Source of the DNA: Mikania micrantha
Taxonomy: Eukaryota; Streptophyta; Magnoliopsida; Asterales; Asteraceae
NCBI GenBank assembly: GCA_009363875.1
Contig: CM018695.1
Span: 47,725,161-47,789,160 of the forward strand
DNA length: 64,000 bases
Reading direction: 5' to 3'
The notes beneath the pieces were generated by a model. That model was not told the origin of the DNA. It did no database searches and worked only from the letters and a program-made list of their open reading frames with translations. This document shows, piece by piece, positions 23,353 to 34,823 of this stretch (its first letter is position 1; every line of letters starts with the position of its first letter). The translations under genes and the position numbers were made by a program.

Positions 23353-25345
23353 AATTTAAACAAAATTAAAATAAACAAAATTAAAAAAATTTCTAAGTGT
23401 TGAAATCAGCGAACCCCCTGTGCCGAACCTAAGCATAGACGAACCTCTTGTTCAGACGAACCAGTTAAACCTACTGAACCTGTAATGAACGAACCTTGAT
23501 ATTCACACGAACCTTCTTGGTCAAACGAACCTTGACCAATAAAGGTTCGGTTCAATGACATACAGAGGTTCGTCCTGAACCTCTAACGTTCAAACAAACC
23601 TTAGAAATTCCTGCGAACCTGTACTCAGTCTACGAACCTAATCCATTTCAAAATCAAATTTTCAAATCTACGAATTAGATCAAAAAATTTATATCCAGAG
23701 GTTCGCCATTAACTCATGAACAATATTAATGAAAACATTTTGTCCAGAACTTAATTTTAAACAGGTTTTAACACAACACAACAGGTTCGACTAATACTAT
23801 CCTAAAATCAATCATATTTCCTAATTTAGCCGGTCAATCTTCAAGATTTTTACCTATATTTGATCACAAGACAATTCTGAGTCAAATGATATAAGGCAAA
23901 ACGTTTCTAGTATCTTAAATCAAAAAATCGAAAATTTCCTTTTGCAGGTTCGTGAATGTAGTTTGATGAAAGTGACGAACGTATCACACGAAACTGTACT
24001 TATACGAACCTTTCAAACGAACCTACTCAAAAACCTTTCAAACGAACCTCCAAGCAAACCTTTTGAAATTCAATTTTATTTAAAATTTCAAACAAACCAA
24101 TGTTTTAATGTTTCAAAGTCAAAAACAAATAATCAAAAAATTATTGATTTAACATCAGATAAAAAAAATATTTTTGTATTTTTAAATTTTTAAACAAACA
24201 AAATACAAATTTAACAATTCTATCTATGAAATATAAACTAACAAAACAATCACATATTTTTATTAGAGAAAGATCCAGACATGAGATCATATTGTATTAC
24301 AATTATCAACACACCTGATTGAATTAATGAATATCTTTAACAGCAAATTACAATTCAAAGATGATTGTTAGTATAAAACCTCTTTAAGTTTAATTACTTA
24401 GATAAGATATCAAACAAAAACAAAACTATCAAATACTTTATGTTTTCCATTTACTTGAACACATCCCCGATTTATGAATAACTAATCAAACAATAATGTT
24501 CTTGAAGCAATATATATCAATTTTAACTAGCTTGATCATGCAAAAACAACACAGAATTTCTTTTGAAAATAACAAAATATAAACAATTTGAATTTGTTCA
24601 AAATCTTGGAATGAAGGTTGATACTTACGTAAGCTCAGATGAGCCAGAAAATGAACAAAACAATAATTTAAGATTAAGCTTTTATCAATAAGATCGATAT
24701 TTTCATATATGCAGAGATTGTCCAAAACTTAATCAATAACCAAGAAAACAAACTTAAATCATTTAAAGCTATAACAATCAGGTCGATACGCAAGTATACG
24801 CAAAGAATGTTTCAGCTTTAAACTAAAACAAAAGAAAAAAACAAATTTAGAATTTCTTTTGAAAATTAAACACATGATCAAAACTAGTAATTTAACTTTT
24901 GTTCAAGAAACATTTTGTAAGATTAACTACCACTCATTCAGGACAAAACTAAGTACTGTATTCTAAGTATCTGTTTTTCATAAAGTATAATCAAAATTTT
25001 GTCAAATGTTATCTTAATTAAGTTATAAACCTACCAACAGATCATACCAAGTAATTGTAACTGCTCTTTATGTTTTTGTTATATAATGATACATATTTGT
25101 TTCCAACTGCTACAATGTACTATCATTTCTCATTTGGTCGAATCAATTTCTCAGAATTTTAATTTTTTCAATGTTTTTATGTTTTTGATTTTTTTAAATG
25201 TTTTTGATTTTTTCAAAATTTTCTCCCCCTAAAAAATAAAACACAAAACAAACAAAACAATGAAAATATTTGATGTTAATTCAATAAAAATTGATTATGA
25301 AGGAAATTGATTTGATATTACCTCACTTATAAGCCAAATGCCATT
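23353..25345 (-). other. Pol-to-ORF2 gap of SIRE-2 with AGGTTCG tract
   Basis: AT-rich non-coding stretch of 2 kb. From 23408 to 24060 it carries many CGAACC/CAAACC copies (GGTTCG on the element sense strand), next to the ORF2 start at 23352. The remaining 24060-25345 is AT-rich with only short chance frames, apart from the purine tract at 25222-25230. Confidence 0.75.
25222..25230 (-). promoter_or_regulatory. Second polypurine-tract-like sequence in SIRE-2
   Basis: The minus strand reads TTAGGGGGAGAAAA shortly after the end of pol, closely resembling the true tract (AAGGGGGAG). Multiple polypurine tracts have been described for Sireviruses. Whether this one primes DNA synthesis cannot be told from sequence. 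Confidence 0.5.
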
Positions 25346-25690
25346 TCATTTGAGTAAATACTCAAAACGATTTTCATCAAAGGCCCTGATGAGAAGGTCT
25401 GCTCGTTGCTCATGTGTATGTATTTTCACCACATCAATAAGTTTCTTTTCATAGCAATCGCGTATGAAATGAAACCTAATATCAATGTGTTTAGAACATG
25501 AATGATACATAGGATTCTTTGTGATAGCAATAGCAGCCTCATTATCAACATGAATTGGGGTTTTCAGAAAATTCAAACCATAGTCTCTCATCTGTTGTTG
25601 TATCCACAGAACTTGTGAACAACAACTGGCAGCTGCTACATACTCAGCCTCACAGGTTGAAGTAGCAACAGATGTTTGCTTTTCACACTG
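25346..25690 (-). pseudogene. SIRE-2 RNase H, C-terminal part
   Basis: Copia RNase H. After the stop at about 25691 the translation continues with TSVATSTCEAEYVAAASC, then IHVDNEAAIAITKNPMYH, HIDIRFHFIRDCYEKK and a C-terminal tail ending FEYLLK. These blocks are typical of the domain, including the catalytic Asp in VDNEAA. The preceding part, with the SDSDYEGC motif, lies in the reverse transcriptase entry. Confidence 0.88.
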
Positions 25691-26888
25691 TCAAGAAACT
25701 AAATGCTCCCCCAAAAATTGTTCACCTCTAGTTGTGGATTTCGCATCTGTCTTACATCCTTCATAGTCAGAGTCACTGTAGGCATTGAAGGAAAAATTAT
25801 CATCCTTAGGATACCACAGACCGGTGTCTGGTGTACCCTTCCGATAACGAAGGATTCTTTTGACTGCAATCAGATGTGATACTTTGGGTTTTGATTGATA
25901 TCTATCACAGATACTTGTAGCAAATACAATATCTGGTCTTAAGGCAGTCAGATACATCAAACTACCAATAATTCCACGATAAAGAGTAGGATCAATGATC
26001 TCCCCTTTAATATCAGGCCCAATCCCGTGATTAGACTGAATGGGCGTGGAAATTGGTTTTGAGTCAAGCATGCTAAACCGTTTTAGTACATCTTGAATAT
26101 ATTTTGTCTGATGATGGAAATTCCTAGAAAAAAATATGATGTCTGACATTGCACTCATCTCAAATTTCGTAATCATCACCTCTTTAAACTCCAAACACAA
26201 TTGTTCATCGGTAGATCCAAAGATAATATCATCTACATAGATCTGAACAAGAATAATATCCTTTCCCTTTTCCTGATAAAACAAAGTTTTGTCAATCTGA
26301 CCCCTATTGAACCCGTGTTCAATAAGGTGAGTCGATAACGTCTCATACCAGGCATGCAGAGCCTGATGTAGACCATACAGTGCTTTGTCCAAAAGGTAAA
26401 CCTGATCCCGGTGGATAGGATCCTCAAAGCCCGATGGCTGAAAAACATACACTATTTCCTTCAAAGAACCAAACAGAAATGGAAACTTGACATCCAACTG
26501 AAAAACTTTGAATTTCTTGTGAGCAGCAAAAGCAAGAAAAGGTCTAATAGCTTCTAGCCGCGCCACAGGTGCAAACACTTCATCGTAATCAATTCCTTCA
26601 ACTTGTTTGAAACATTGAACCCCTAAACGAGCTTTGTTGCGAACAATTATGCCTCGGTCATCGCGTTTGCATCTTAACACCCATCTAGTGCCAATTTTCT
26701 TTTCGCCTTTTGGCAAATCAACTAGGTGCCAAACACCTAACTTCTGAAAGATTTAACTCTTCTTGCATCGCCTCCACCCAAGCAGGCTCACCCAACGCTT
26801 CAGTTACAGTCTTTGGCTCTATCTGAGAAATAAATGCAGAATGCATCCAGAGCTCTTGACTGCCATGCGTTCTTTCTAACTCCACATA
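25691..26888 (-). pseudogene. SIRE-2 reverse transcriptase and start of RNase H
   Basis: Copia reverse transcriptase. A lead-in (PAWVEAMQEELN) precedes a frameshift near 26755. The main frame (26716-25691) shows KIGTRWVLRCKRDDRG, EGIDYDEVFAPVARLEAIR, FQLDVKFPFLFG (family usually DVKSAFL), LDKALYGLHQALHAWYE (usually LKQAPRAWYE) and VQIYVDDIIFGST with the catalytic YVDD intact. RNase H begins with SDSDYEGC. A stop at about 25691 separates it from the rest. The several changed conserved residues suggest decay even where the frame is open. Confidence 0.9.
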
Positions 26889-27704
26889 TTAACTCTCCTC
26901 ATTTGTGACTTGATGTTGTGTCTGTACTGCAGCAGCTGGATTTCCGATGATCTGATCAACAGGATGATTTACATGAACTCTAGTGACAGGCACTTGCGGG
27001 ACTTCCACATTATGATCCGGATTTGTAATATTCTGATCAATGTCTTGATCATGAGAAATAGCATCTTCAAAAACATCTTGATCATCATCCGATGACCAAT
27101 CATCATTTATTACTTCTGAAACGCCTTCCTCATGTGGAGTATGATTCCCATCCTCAGAATGATGAGAAATACCTTGATCTTCAGAATTCTGCAAATCATA
27201 TAACAATTGTAAGGTTATTTCATCAACAGAAACATTTGGAGACAAATTAAAAGACTGAAACATTTTATCATAATCAAAAAGCCAATCTGGTCCTTTTCCG
27301 TCTGGTATAGGTGTATGTATTTGAACATCCACATGATACCATAATTCCACAACACCCGTACATTTATTAAACACACGTTTGTTAATAAGACTGTAGCCAA
27401 GAAAGAAACCCTCTTCAAATTTAGAATTGAATTTTGAATCTTTCTTTAGCATGGTACAAGGAGCCCCAAAAGGTTCCAAGTGTTCCAAATTAGGCTTTCG
27501 ATTCTAAAGCAGTTCATAGCATGTTTTATTGTGTCTTTTAACAATCAAAACTCTGTTAAGAGTAAAACAAGCTGTAGCCACAGCTTCATTCCAAAATGTA
27601 ATAGGGAGTTTAGAATCAGCTAGCATCGTTCTTGTAGACTTAATCAATGTTCTGTTCTTTCTTTCAGCTACACCATTCATTTGGGGTTCAAATGGTGCAC
27701 TGAA
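26889..27704 (-). pseudogene. SIRE-2 integrase C-terminal part and linker
   Basis: After a stop at about 27705 the translation continues FSAPFEPQMNGVAERKNRT, containing the glutamate of the integrase DDE triad, then a second stop near 27490. The frame 27488-26889 has MEHLEPFGAPCTML and FEEGFFLGYS, typical of the copia integrase C-terminus, followed by the Asp/Ser/His-rich linker before reverse transcriptase. It ends at another stop. No product is possible without several repairs. Confidence 0.85.
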
Positions 27705-28610
27705 TTACTGCTGAATGCCCTTTGAATCACAAAATTCTTCCATTTGGTGATTTTTAAACTCAGTCTCATTATCTGAAGGTACAAGCCTTACTCTCAACTT
27801 ATATAATGTCTCCAACCTATTAATCAACAAAACAAAATTTTCATAAGTATCTGATTTATGCTTTAAAAACATTACCCATGAAAATCTAGAAAAGTCATCA
27901 GTCACCTCAAAACAATAAGATTCACCACATATACTTTTCACATTGATTGGTCCAAACAAATCCATGTGAAGAAGTTCAAGTGGCTTGTCAATTGAAAACA
28001 TTTTCTTTGTTTTGTGTGACTTCCTTTTCTGTTTACCCTTTTTGCATGACACACACACATCAGGAAGTTTAAAGTGTTTAACCGATACACCCTCAACTAA
28101 ATGATTGTGTACAAGATGATTCATCTTCCTAATATGAATATGTCTTATCCTTCTATGCCAAGAACGTGTATGTTGCTCTGTTGCCTTGGACACCAAACAA
28201 GTCTCCACATTATTCAGCATCTCTGCCTTCGCCATGTCAAGTACATATAAATCTTTGCTCCGATCAGCTGTCATCAGAATCCACTCCTCAGGAATCTGAA
28301 ATCCTTTCCTAAGTACATAACACCTGTCTTTATTAAATATCACTGTGCATCCTTTGTCACAAATATGTGAAACACTCAACAAATTGTTAGTTAATTCTTT
28401 GCAGAAATTAACATTATCAAATGAAACCTTTCCATTCGTCAAACTACCCAACCCCGTAATTTGACCTCCTTTGTCTCCTGCAAATTTCACATAACTTCCT
28501 TTTATTTGCCTGAAATCCTTCAACAAATTCAACTCTCCAGTCATGTGCCGTGAACATCCACTATTAACAATCCAACGACTATTGATATGGCCCATGAATG
28601 TCACCTGCAT
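27705..28610 (-). pseudogene. SIRE-2 protease, pre-integrase and integrase core start
   Basis: The open frame of 301 codons begins near WIVNSGCSRHMTG. This is the copia protease active site with the catalytic aspartate replaced by asparagine, which should abolish cleavage. The pre-integrase HHCC module is seen as SWHRRIRHIHIRKM with CVSCKKGKQ. The integrase core starts at LLHMDLFGPINV (first catalytic Asp) and VPSDNETEFKN (second Asp). A stop after GIQQ removes the third catalytic residue from this frame. Confidence 0.9.
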
Positions 28611-28632
28611 AATAAATTAAAATTCTATCGTA

Positions 28633-29400
28633 TCAAAAGGGATGACCCCCGCCATTTTGGTGTCGAGTCTCCCTGAATGGACCCCTACGATTCTGTTGTG
28701 ATGAACTACTCAAAGACCTATCATCACTGTTTCCATTTTCCTTCCCAGAAATTTGATCACCTGACCTGTTTTTCAATTTCCAAAATGATTTTGACTTAAA
28801 AGATGGTTTTGAAAATGATTTTGAAGATGCCTTGTCAAAAGAATCATCATCAGATGATGTCACAATTTTCACAAGCTTTTTCACATTTCTTTTGTTATCA
28901 AAAACTTGTTTTTTCAGATTAATTTCTTCTTTTACCCAAACACAATCAGGATCAAATTTCTGAAGAAGTCTTATTTCTTCTTCACTAGGTTTCACTTTCC
29001 TAGGATTTCTACCAGACCTATTCACCCAACTTTCATCATCTGAACTCTTTCTGATTCTGTTGTTTGGCCAATTAGCAGAAATATGTCCTTTTCCACAACA
29101 AGTAAAAAACTTTCTTGTTTCTCTTGATGAAAAAGACCTAAAGCTGCTACAATCAGTAGAACTGAAATCCAAACCACAATCAGCAATCAGATGACCAAAT
29201 TTACCACAACGTTAACATTTTCTTTGCAGATGATTCTTTGGTTTTGGTTCATCATAATACTTAGATGAACTGAAAGGTTTAGAATCAACCTTTGCAGATG
29301 AGAAGCTGTTTCTCAAACCAGTTGATTTTATCTTTGAATTACTTTTTTTTATTTTGAAAATTTTTTGATTTGTCTTTATGTTCAACTCCAAATTTATCAA
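28633..29400 (-). pseudogene. SIRE-2 gag C-terminal zinc-knuckle region
   Basis: Two overlapping broken frames. Near 29210 a CCHC knuckle is recognisable (KC, a stop codon, then RCGKFGHLIADC), and near 29100 a second, CCGKGHISANW, has lost residues. The rest is a basic Ser/Lys/Asp-rich region (for example SDDDSFDKASSKSF) of the kind between gag and protease in Sireviruses, ending in RRGPFRETRHQNGGGHPF. RNA binding is the expected role of the knuckles. Confidence 0.7.
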
Positions 29401-30462
29401 AGAAAAAATCCATTTTGTTAACTTTTTTAGAAATCACATTATGCTTTTGAAAAATACCACTAGACTCTCCTTGATGTGTAGTAGATGACTTTACATACAC
29501 AATCGGTTTGAGAGTAGTGGTTGTTTTGGTTTTCATCACTGGTTTGGAAACTAGATTTGGTTTAATCACCGCCTTCTCAACTGGTTTCATCTCAACTTTT
29601 GATTTCTGAGACTTCAGACTCTTTTTATCACTAGTTTTAACTTGATAACCATTCTGTCTCAAAATATCAGGTGAATATTCTAATTTAGTGATGTCTTCAA
29701 TAATAGGGGCATCACTATCAAGAGGCTCTTTTTCATCAGATGATGATCCACTAACAATTTCAATGACATGTTCAGACCCAAGTTCATCCAAAGAGACAGG
29801 ATGAACTTCCAAATTCAGATCAATTTGTGGTCTTGGAACATAGCTGGAAGGAGGTGGTACTGCATGAAAACCTAATCCCGTAGTATCATTTGATGATCTT
29901 TGCATGGCAGCAAAGTAATCGATGACATACTGAAAATTTTGATAATTTTCAAGCTTACTCTTGTTCATTTCAGCTTCTGCTTTTGGTGCTGATAAATCAA
30001 CTTTCAGCTTTTGCACTGATTTGAGATGCACAGAAACTGCATGATTATTTTGTAAAACTTTGATTTTCAATTCTTCATTTTCTTTTCCTAAATCAATTAT
30101 CTTTTTGTCAAAAGCTTTTTCTCTTGAAATTAGCTTTTTGTCAATTTGTGGTCTTGGAACATAGCTGGAAGGAGGTGGTACTGCATGAAAACCTAATCCC
30201 GTAGTATCATTCGATGATCTTTGCATGGCAGCAAAGTAATCGATGACATACTGAGAATTTTGATAATTTTCAAGTTTACTCTTGTTCATTTCAGCTTCTA
30301 CTTTTGCTGCTGATAAATCAACTTTCAGCTTTTGCACTGATTTGAGATGCACAGAAACTGCATGATTATTTTGTAAAACTTTGATTTTCAACTCTTCAAT
30401 TTCTTTTCCTAAATCAATTATCTTTTTGTCAAAAGCTTTTTCTCTTGAAATTAGCTTCTTGT
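29339..30462 (-). pseudogene. SIRE-2 gag coiled-coil region with 107-residue duplication
   Basis: Open frame (30391-29339) in the middle of gag. The sequence 30142-30462 is repeated head-to-tail as 29821-30141 with a 321-bp period, so 107 residues are duplicated in frame. Each copy has a heptad-like KIIDLGKENEELKIKVLQN segment, then KVDLSA, a DYFAAMQRSSNDTTGLGFHA segment, and PPPSSYVPRPQID. Copies differ at only a few bases, so the duplication is younger than the element family. After the duplicate the sequence is Lys/Thr-rich. Confidence 0.85.
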
Positions 30463-30466
30463 TAGC

Positions 30467-31983
30467 TTATGTGCACTCTACCAGTTCAGCAGTTAACTGA
30501 GCATTCATCTCTTTCAATTTATCAATGATCTCTAACAGATCATCATGTACCTCATCAACCTTCTCTTTGCCTTTGCATGTGTCTTCATCCAAAGAAGCCA
30601 TAAAAGCGCCCATCAACTCATCATATTGCTTTCCCCAATCATAACCTTCATCAGCTTGACTTACTAAAGCTTTCGATGACTCTTCAGACTTTTTTTTCTC
30701 TTCTGCTAAGCTTCTTTTGGTTTGAAAGGGTTTAAATTTCCTTGCTTCTTCGGATTTTTGCATTCTCTAGCAAAATGGCCTAACTCACCACAATTGTAAC
30801 ACTGAGTAGTCTTTGGATTAAATCCAAACTTGGTGTTTCGATCAAAAGTGAATTTCTTCCCAGTTTTCTTTTCATATCTATTGATTCTTCTGATCACACT
30901 GGCCAATGCCCATTGAGTGTCAATCAACTCCATCTCGTCATCGTCAATTTGCTCATAATCTTCAAATGTAAGATTCGAGTTTCCAATCTTTCCTGCCATT
31001 TGTTCACTATAAGCACTGACTACACATGACAGAATTGACATATGATCCCGAACAGCCTCTACAGTTACTTTCCCCAGATTTGTTGTATTCAGCTGAACAG
31101 GAGTTGTTGTTGAGTCAGACTTCTTCTCTTTCACAGAATAAGATGAACTAGAACTTGCAGATGCAGAAGGTGCAGGAGTACTATCAGAAGTACTAGAAAC
31201 AAATGATTTCTGAATCTTTACAGAAGAAACAGGTGGTGTAACCACAGATACCCCGTATAAAGAAGGATCTTGAGTAACATTCACTCTTCTTTCTTTTCTC
31301 TTATCCTTCATCTCCTGTTCTTCTAGCTTTTGAATAAATTCCACCAATGTCATTCTTGGTAGATTTTTTCTCAAGATTAGCACCAATGAATTCCACTTTT
31401 CAGGCAACGCATCTGCAAAGCAATCTATTTTTTCCTCTTCAGTGTATTCAATTCCACACTTCCTGACTTCAGTCAATAAATGCCTATATCTTGTTATTAA
31501 GGCTTCAAGACTCTCATTGCCAATAAAATTGAAGTTCTCAAAGTCTTTGCGTATATCAGTGGCTTTCATCTTCTTTAACTTGGTATTTCCCTCAATCCTT
31601 GCTTTCAAAGCATTCCACAAACCATATGAGGTTTTGTGTTCATCAAATTGTTGAAGTATCTGATTATGGATTGCTTGGCTCAGCATCCAGTAAGCTTTCT
31701 TCTCAGAATCGTATTTCTTTCTCTGATCAACATCCAATCTCTCAAGGGTTTGATCCAAATATATCCCCATCACCTTAGGTCTTTCATAAGGTGATAAAAT
31801 TCTTTTCCACAAATTAGTGTCAGTTCCATTTAGACGTGTTTCAAACCTTCCTTTCCAGTTCTCGTAATCTGTTAAATCAAGTAACTTTGGAACTTTGTTT
31901 GTACTTCCAACCTCAGTTTCACTAATCAGAATGCTATGTATCTTAGAATTCTGACTAGCTACAGCAGCAAACATCTCAGCCAT
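30467..31983 (-). pseudogene. SIRE-2 gag (N-terminal and first zinc knuckle)
   Basis: Copia Gag of the UBN2/retrotran_gag type. ATG at 31983 gives MAEMFAAVASQNSK. The frame continues with LDLTDYENWKGRFETRL, WNALKARIEGNTKLKKMK and a Ser-rich stretch, then a zinc knuckle CYNCGELGHFAREC near residue 395. A frameshift around 30710-30760 moves the continuation to another frame (30763-30467), which then stops. The start is the first ATG after the leader and matches the domain's usual N-terminus. Confidence 0.88.
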
Positions 31984-32580
31984 GGTGTTGAATTTTTAAT
32001 CAGCGAACCTCTGATGACAAATTCACTTCACGAACCTTACTACCAGGCGAACCTCCAACATTTTTTGATCTGAAAGAACTTTAAGTCACGAACCTGAGAC
32101 AAACCTTTATCTCATGAACCTGATGTAACACACCTTGAAACAAACCTGATCTAACGAACCTGATTCAACGAACCTTTAGACAAACCTGATCTCACGAACC
32201 TTGATACAAACGAACCTTGATCAGACGAACCTCTACAGAAAACCTTCAACGAACCTCTTCAAAATCACTAAACGAACCTCAGAAAAGTATCTTTAACAGT
32301 GAATCTCTTGCTTCAGCCACTCACAGGTTCGGCTCACGAACCTGTTCTTCAAAACTCAAAATTTTGGAGGGAAAACCTTCCAAATTTGAAGAAAATCCTT
32401 CAAAAATCCAAAATTTGCACCACAAATCTTTTAATTGTAATGTTCCACAGCAATAGATGATCATATTACACTCAAAACAACAATCAAACACAAAGAAAAC
32501 TAGAATTTTGATCCATTCTTGATCTTTTATAACTCCAAATGCTTGTAGATCATGAAAATCTTGTATAGAACTCCACCAAA
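31984..32580 (-). other. SIRE-2 leader with AGGTTCG tract
   Basis: Non-coding leader between the primer site and gag. From 32005 to 32345 it holds roughly twenty ACGAACCT or ACAAACCT copies on the plus strand, i.e. AGGTTCGT in the RNA sense. The same motif tract stands just upstream of ORF2 (23408-24060) and in the LTRs. The remainder is AT-rich. Confidence 0.75.
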
Positions 32581-32592
32581 GCTCTGATACCA
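32581..32592 (-). promoter_or_regulatory. Primer-binding site of SIRE-2
   Basis: The minus strand reads TGGTATCAGAGC one base after the 5' LTR end (...ATCAACA), the plant initiator tRNA-Met type. Confidence 0.92.
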
Positions 32593-32593
32593 C

Positions 32594-33036
32594 TGTTGAT
32601 CTACTGATTTTGATCTTGATCGTACAACGGAATCCTATTAACAATCAAATACATGCAGAATCTGTATTTGATATATATGAATCAAAGAAGAACAAGCATT
32701 CCAATAATCACCATTTCATTAATCACAATCAAATGATTACAATGAAATACACAGCTCTTTCTCTTACAGAGAAAACACTTAGAGATTTTCCAGAAGTTAT
32801 GACAAAACTAGACAAACCTCCAATATAAATACACTGTCAGAAGAACCTAGCCTAGCAGAACCAATATGTTCGCCAGCCGAACCTTGAGGTTCGCTGGACG
32901 AACTTAGACAGGCAAACCTACTAGGTTCGCCGAACCTGCTAAGGTTCGTGGGCTAGACGAACCTCAGCCAAACCTCAACTAACTTTCTATAATTTACATA
33001 TTTTGATAAGCAACCTATTACAAATATGTACTAACA
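32594..33036 (-). repeat. 5' LTR of SIRE-2 (443 bp)
   Basis: On the minus strand it runs from TGTTAGTACATATTTG to ATCAACA. It is longer than the 3' copy, with an extra stretch of about 45 bp near 32862-32910. That stretch contains an inverted repeat (CCAGCCGAACC, TTGA, GGTTCGCTGG). Palindromic repeated motifs are a known feature of Sirevirus LTRs. Confidence 0.88.
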
Positions 33037-33330
33037 TGTAGAAAGGGGTGAAACAGGTGCTATAGATGTGGAAGACCAGATCATTTTATTCAGGATTGTC
33101 CAGAAGCAAAGATATGAATTACGTGCTATAATTGCGAAAAGACTAGATATCTATCAACCGAATGCCCAGAAGAAGAAAGTCAATAACATGCTTTTCTTGT
33201 GGGGAAGTTGGACATACTCGAACCAACTGCCCTAAACTAATTAAGAATCCGGAACCACTTAAGATGATCCCTGCAAGAGGTAGACAACAACGTAATACTC
33301 GAGGCAAAGCTTTTGCACTAACAGTGGAGG
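33037..33330 (+). pseudogene. Host gypsy gag, zinc-knuckle part
   Basis: Continuation of host gypsy gag right of SIRE-2. Three CCHC knuckles follow each other: CYRCGRPDHFIQDC, then CYNCEKTRYLSTEC, then CFSCGEVGHTRTNC. Small frame changes separate them (stop near 33115). The third is in the frame opening at 33162, which continues into protease. The middle knuckle has lost its glycine but keeps cysteines in place. Confidence 0.88.
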
Positions 33331-33660
33331 AGGCGCGGAGAGAACCCGATGTAGTAACAGGTACATTTCTTATCAACAACGTGCCTGCTACTGTTTTATT
33401 TGATTCGGGTGCTAGTGTTAGTTTTGTTTCAGATAAATTTAGTAAGATTTTAAATAAACCTATGATGAAATTAGAGAAACATATTCTAGTAGAGACCGCT
33501 ATAGGTTGAAATGTTAAGATTGTAAATAACTTTGAAGGTTGTAGTACAAAATTGGAAGGTCATGAAATACCAGTTACCTTATTTCCCTTAACCCTAGAAA
33601 GGATTCGATGTGGTACTGGGAATGGACTGGCTTTCTGAAAATGGAGCCTAGATAGAGTGC
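33331..33660 (+). pseudogene. Host gypsy protease
   Basis: Ty3/gypsy aspartic protease. EPDVVTGTFLINNVPATVLF leads into the catalytic DSGAS, which is intact. A stop at 33507 ends the frame. The second half survives in another frame, with VVLGMDWLSENGA around 33605-33650 carrying the ILG-MDWL type flap of gypsy proteases. Confidence 0.85.
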
Positions 33661-34823
33661 AAGAAGAGAATGGCATGTCTCCAAGCACAAGATGGAAGCC
33701 AGGTCCTTGTCTATGGTCATAGTATGAAGTCGACGGTGAAGATTATTTTCATGATGAGAGTAGAAAAGTTGATTGATCATGGTTGTGTGGCTTACCTTGC
33801 ACATGTAGTGGATATTGAGATCAAGCCAAATATGATTGAAGATGTTCAAGTGGTTTCTCAGTTTCTAGATTTTTTTCCAGAAGATCTACCAGGTATTCCA
33901 CCTGATAGAGAAGTTGAATTCAGATGTGATTTGGTACCAGGAGCAAAGCCAAATGCCAAGACGCCTTATCGACTTGCCGCATCTGAAATGAAGGAGCTGA
34001 TGACACAACTGGAAGATTTACTTAATAAAGGTTTTATAAGACCAAGTATCTCACCTTGGGGTGCACCAGTATTATTCATAAAAAGAAAGACGCTAGTATG
34101 CGCATGTGCATTGATTATAGGGAACTAAACAAGCTAATTGTGAAAAACAAATATCCATTGCCACGAATAGATGATTTATTCGATCAACTTCAAGGAGCTA
34201 GTTGGTTCTCTAAAATCGATTTACGCTCTGGATATCATCAATTAAAAGTTCGAGAAGAAGATGTTCCAAAGACAGCATTTCGAACAAGATATGGACATTA
34301 TGAGTTTTTAGTAATGTCATTCGGTTTGACTAACGCCCCGGCTGCATTTATGGACCTTATGAACCGGGTATGTCGACCAATGTTGGATCACTTTGTGATT
34401 GTCTTTATTGATGATATTCTCATTTATTCGTAAAATGAAGGCGATCATGCATGCCATCTAAGGGAAGTTCCGGAAACTCTAAAAAGGGAAAAACTATATG
34501 CAAAATTTTCTAAGTGTGCATTTTGGCTCAAGGAAGTGCAACTATTGGGTCTTGTTAAAAATGCTGATGGAATTCTTGTAGATCCTTTGAAAGTGGAGAC
34601 AATAATGAAATGGAACCCGCCTAATACTCCAACTGAGGTCCGTAGTTTCTTAGGTCTAGCGGGATATTATAGACGTTTCATCCAAGATTTCTTGAAGATA
34701 GCGACGTCATTAACCAAGCTCATTAAGAAAGATGCCAAAATTGTGTGGGGAGTGGAGCAACAAAGTGCGTTCGATGAATTAAAGAAGCGGTTGACACAAG
34801 CTCCAGTGTTAGCACTACCATAA
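33661..34823 (+). pseudogene. Host gypsy reverse transcriptase (broken)
   Basis: Ty3/gypsy reverse transcriptase. The blocks are clear: PYRLAASEMKELMTQLEDLL, GFIRPSISPWGAPVLF, a frameshift near 34085, CIDYRELNKLIVKNKYPLPR, FSKIDLRSGYHQLKVRE, TAFRTRYGHYEFLVMSFGLT, and VFIDDILIYS with the catalytic FIDD intact. A stop follows at 34431. The connection domain resumes with EVRSFLGLAGYYRRFI and ends at a TAA near 34821. At least one frameshift and two stops inactivate it. Confidence 0.93.

Larger units (their letters stand above)
19472..33036 (-). mobile_element. SIRE-2: Sirevirus-like Ty1/copia element with extra ORF2
   Basis: Minus-strand Ty1/copia element inserted in host gypsy gag. LTRs are at about 19472-19790 (shortened) and 32594-33036. 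It has an iMet-type primer site, gag with zinc knuckles, protease, integrase, reverse transcriptase, RNase H, a 2-kb gap, a large extra ORF and a polypurine tract. Gag-pol followed by a long extra ORF identifies the Sirevirus lineage. All ORFs are broken. Target duplication is imperfect: TGTAG at 33037-33041 against GGTAG at 19467-19471. The left LTR seems to have lost about 100 bp near its outer end. Confidence 0.9.
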
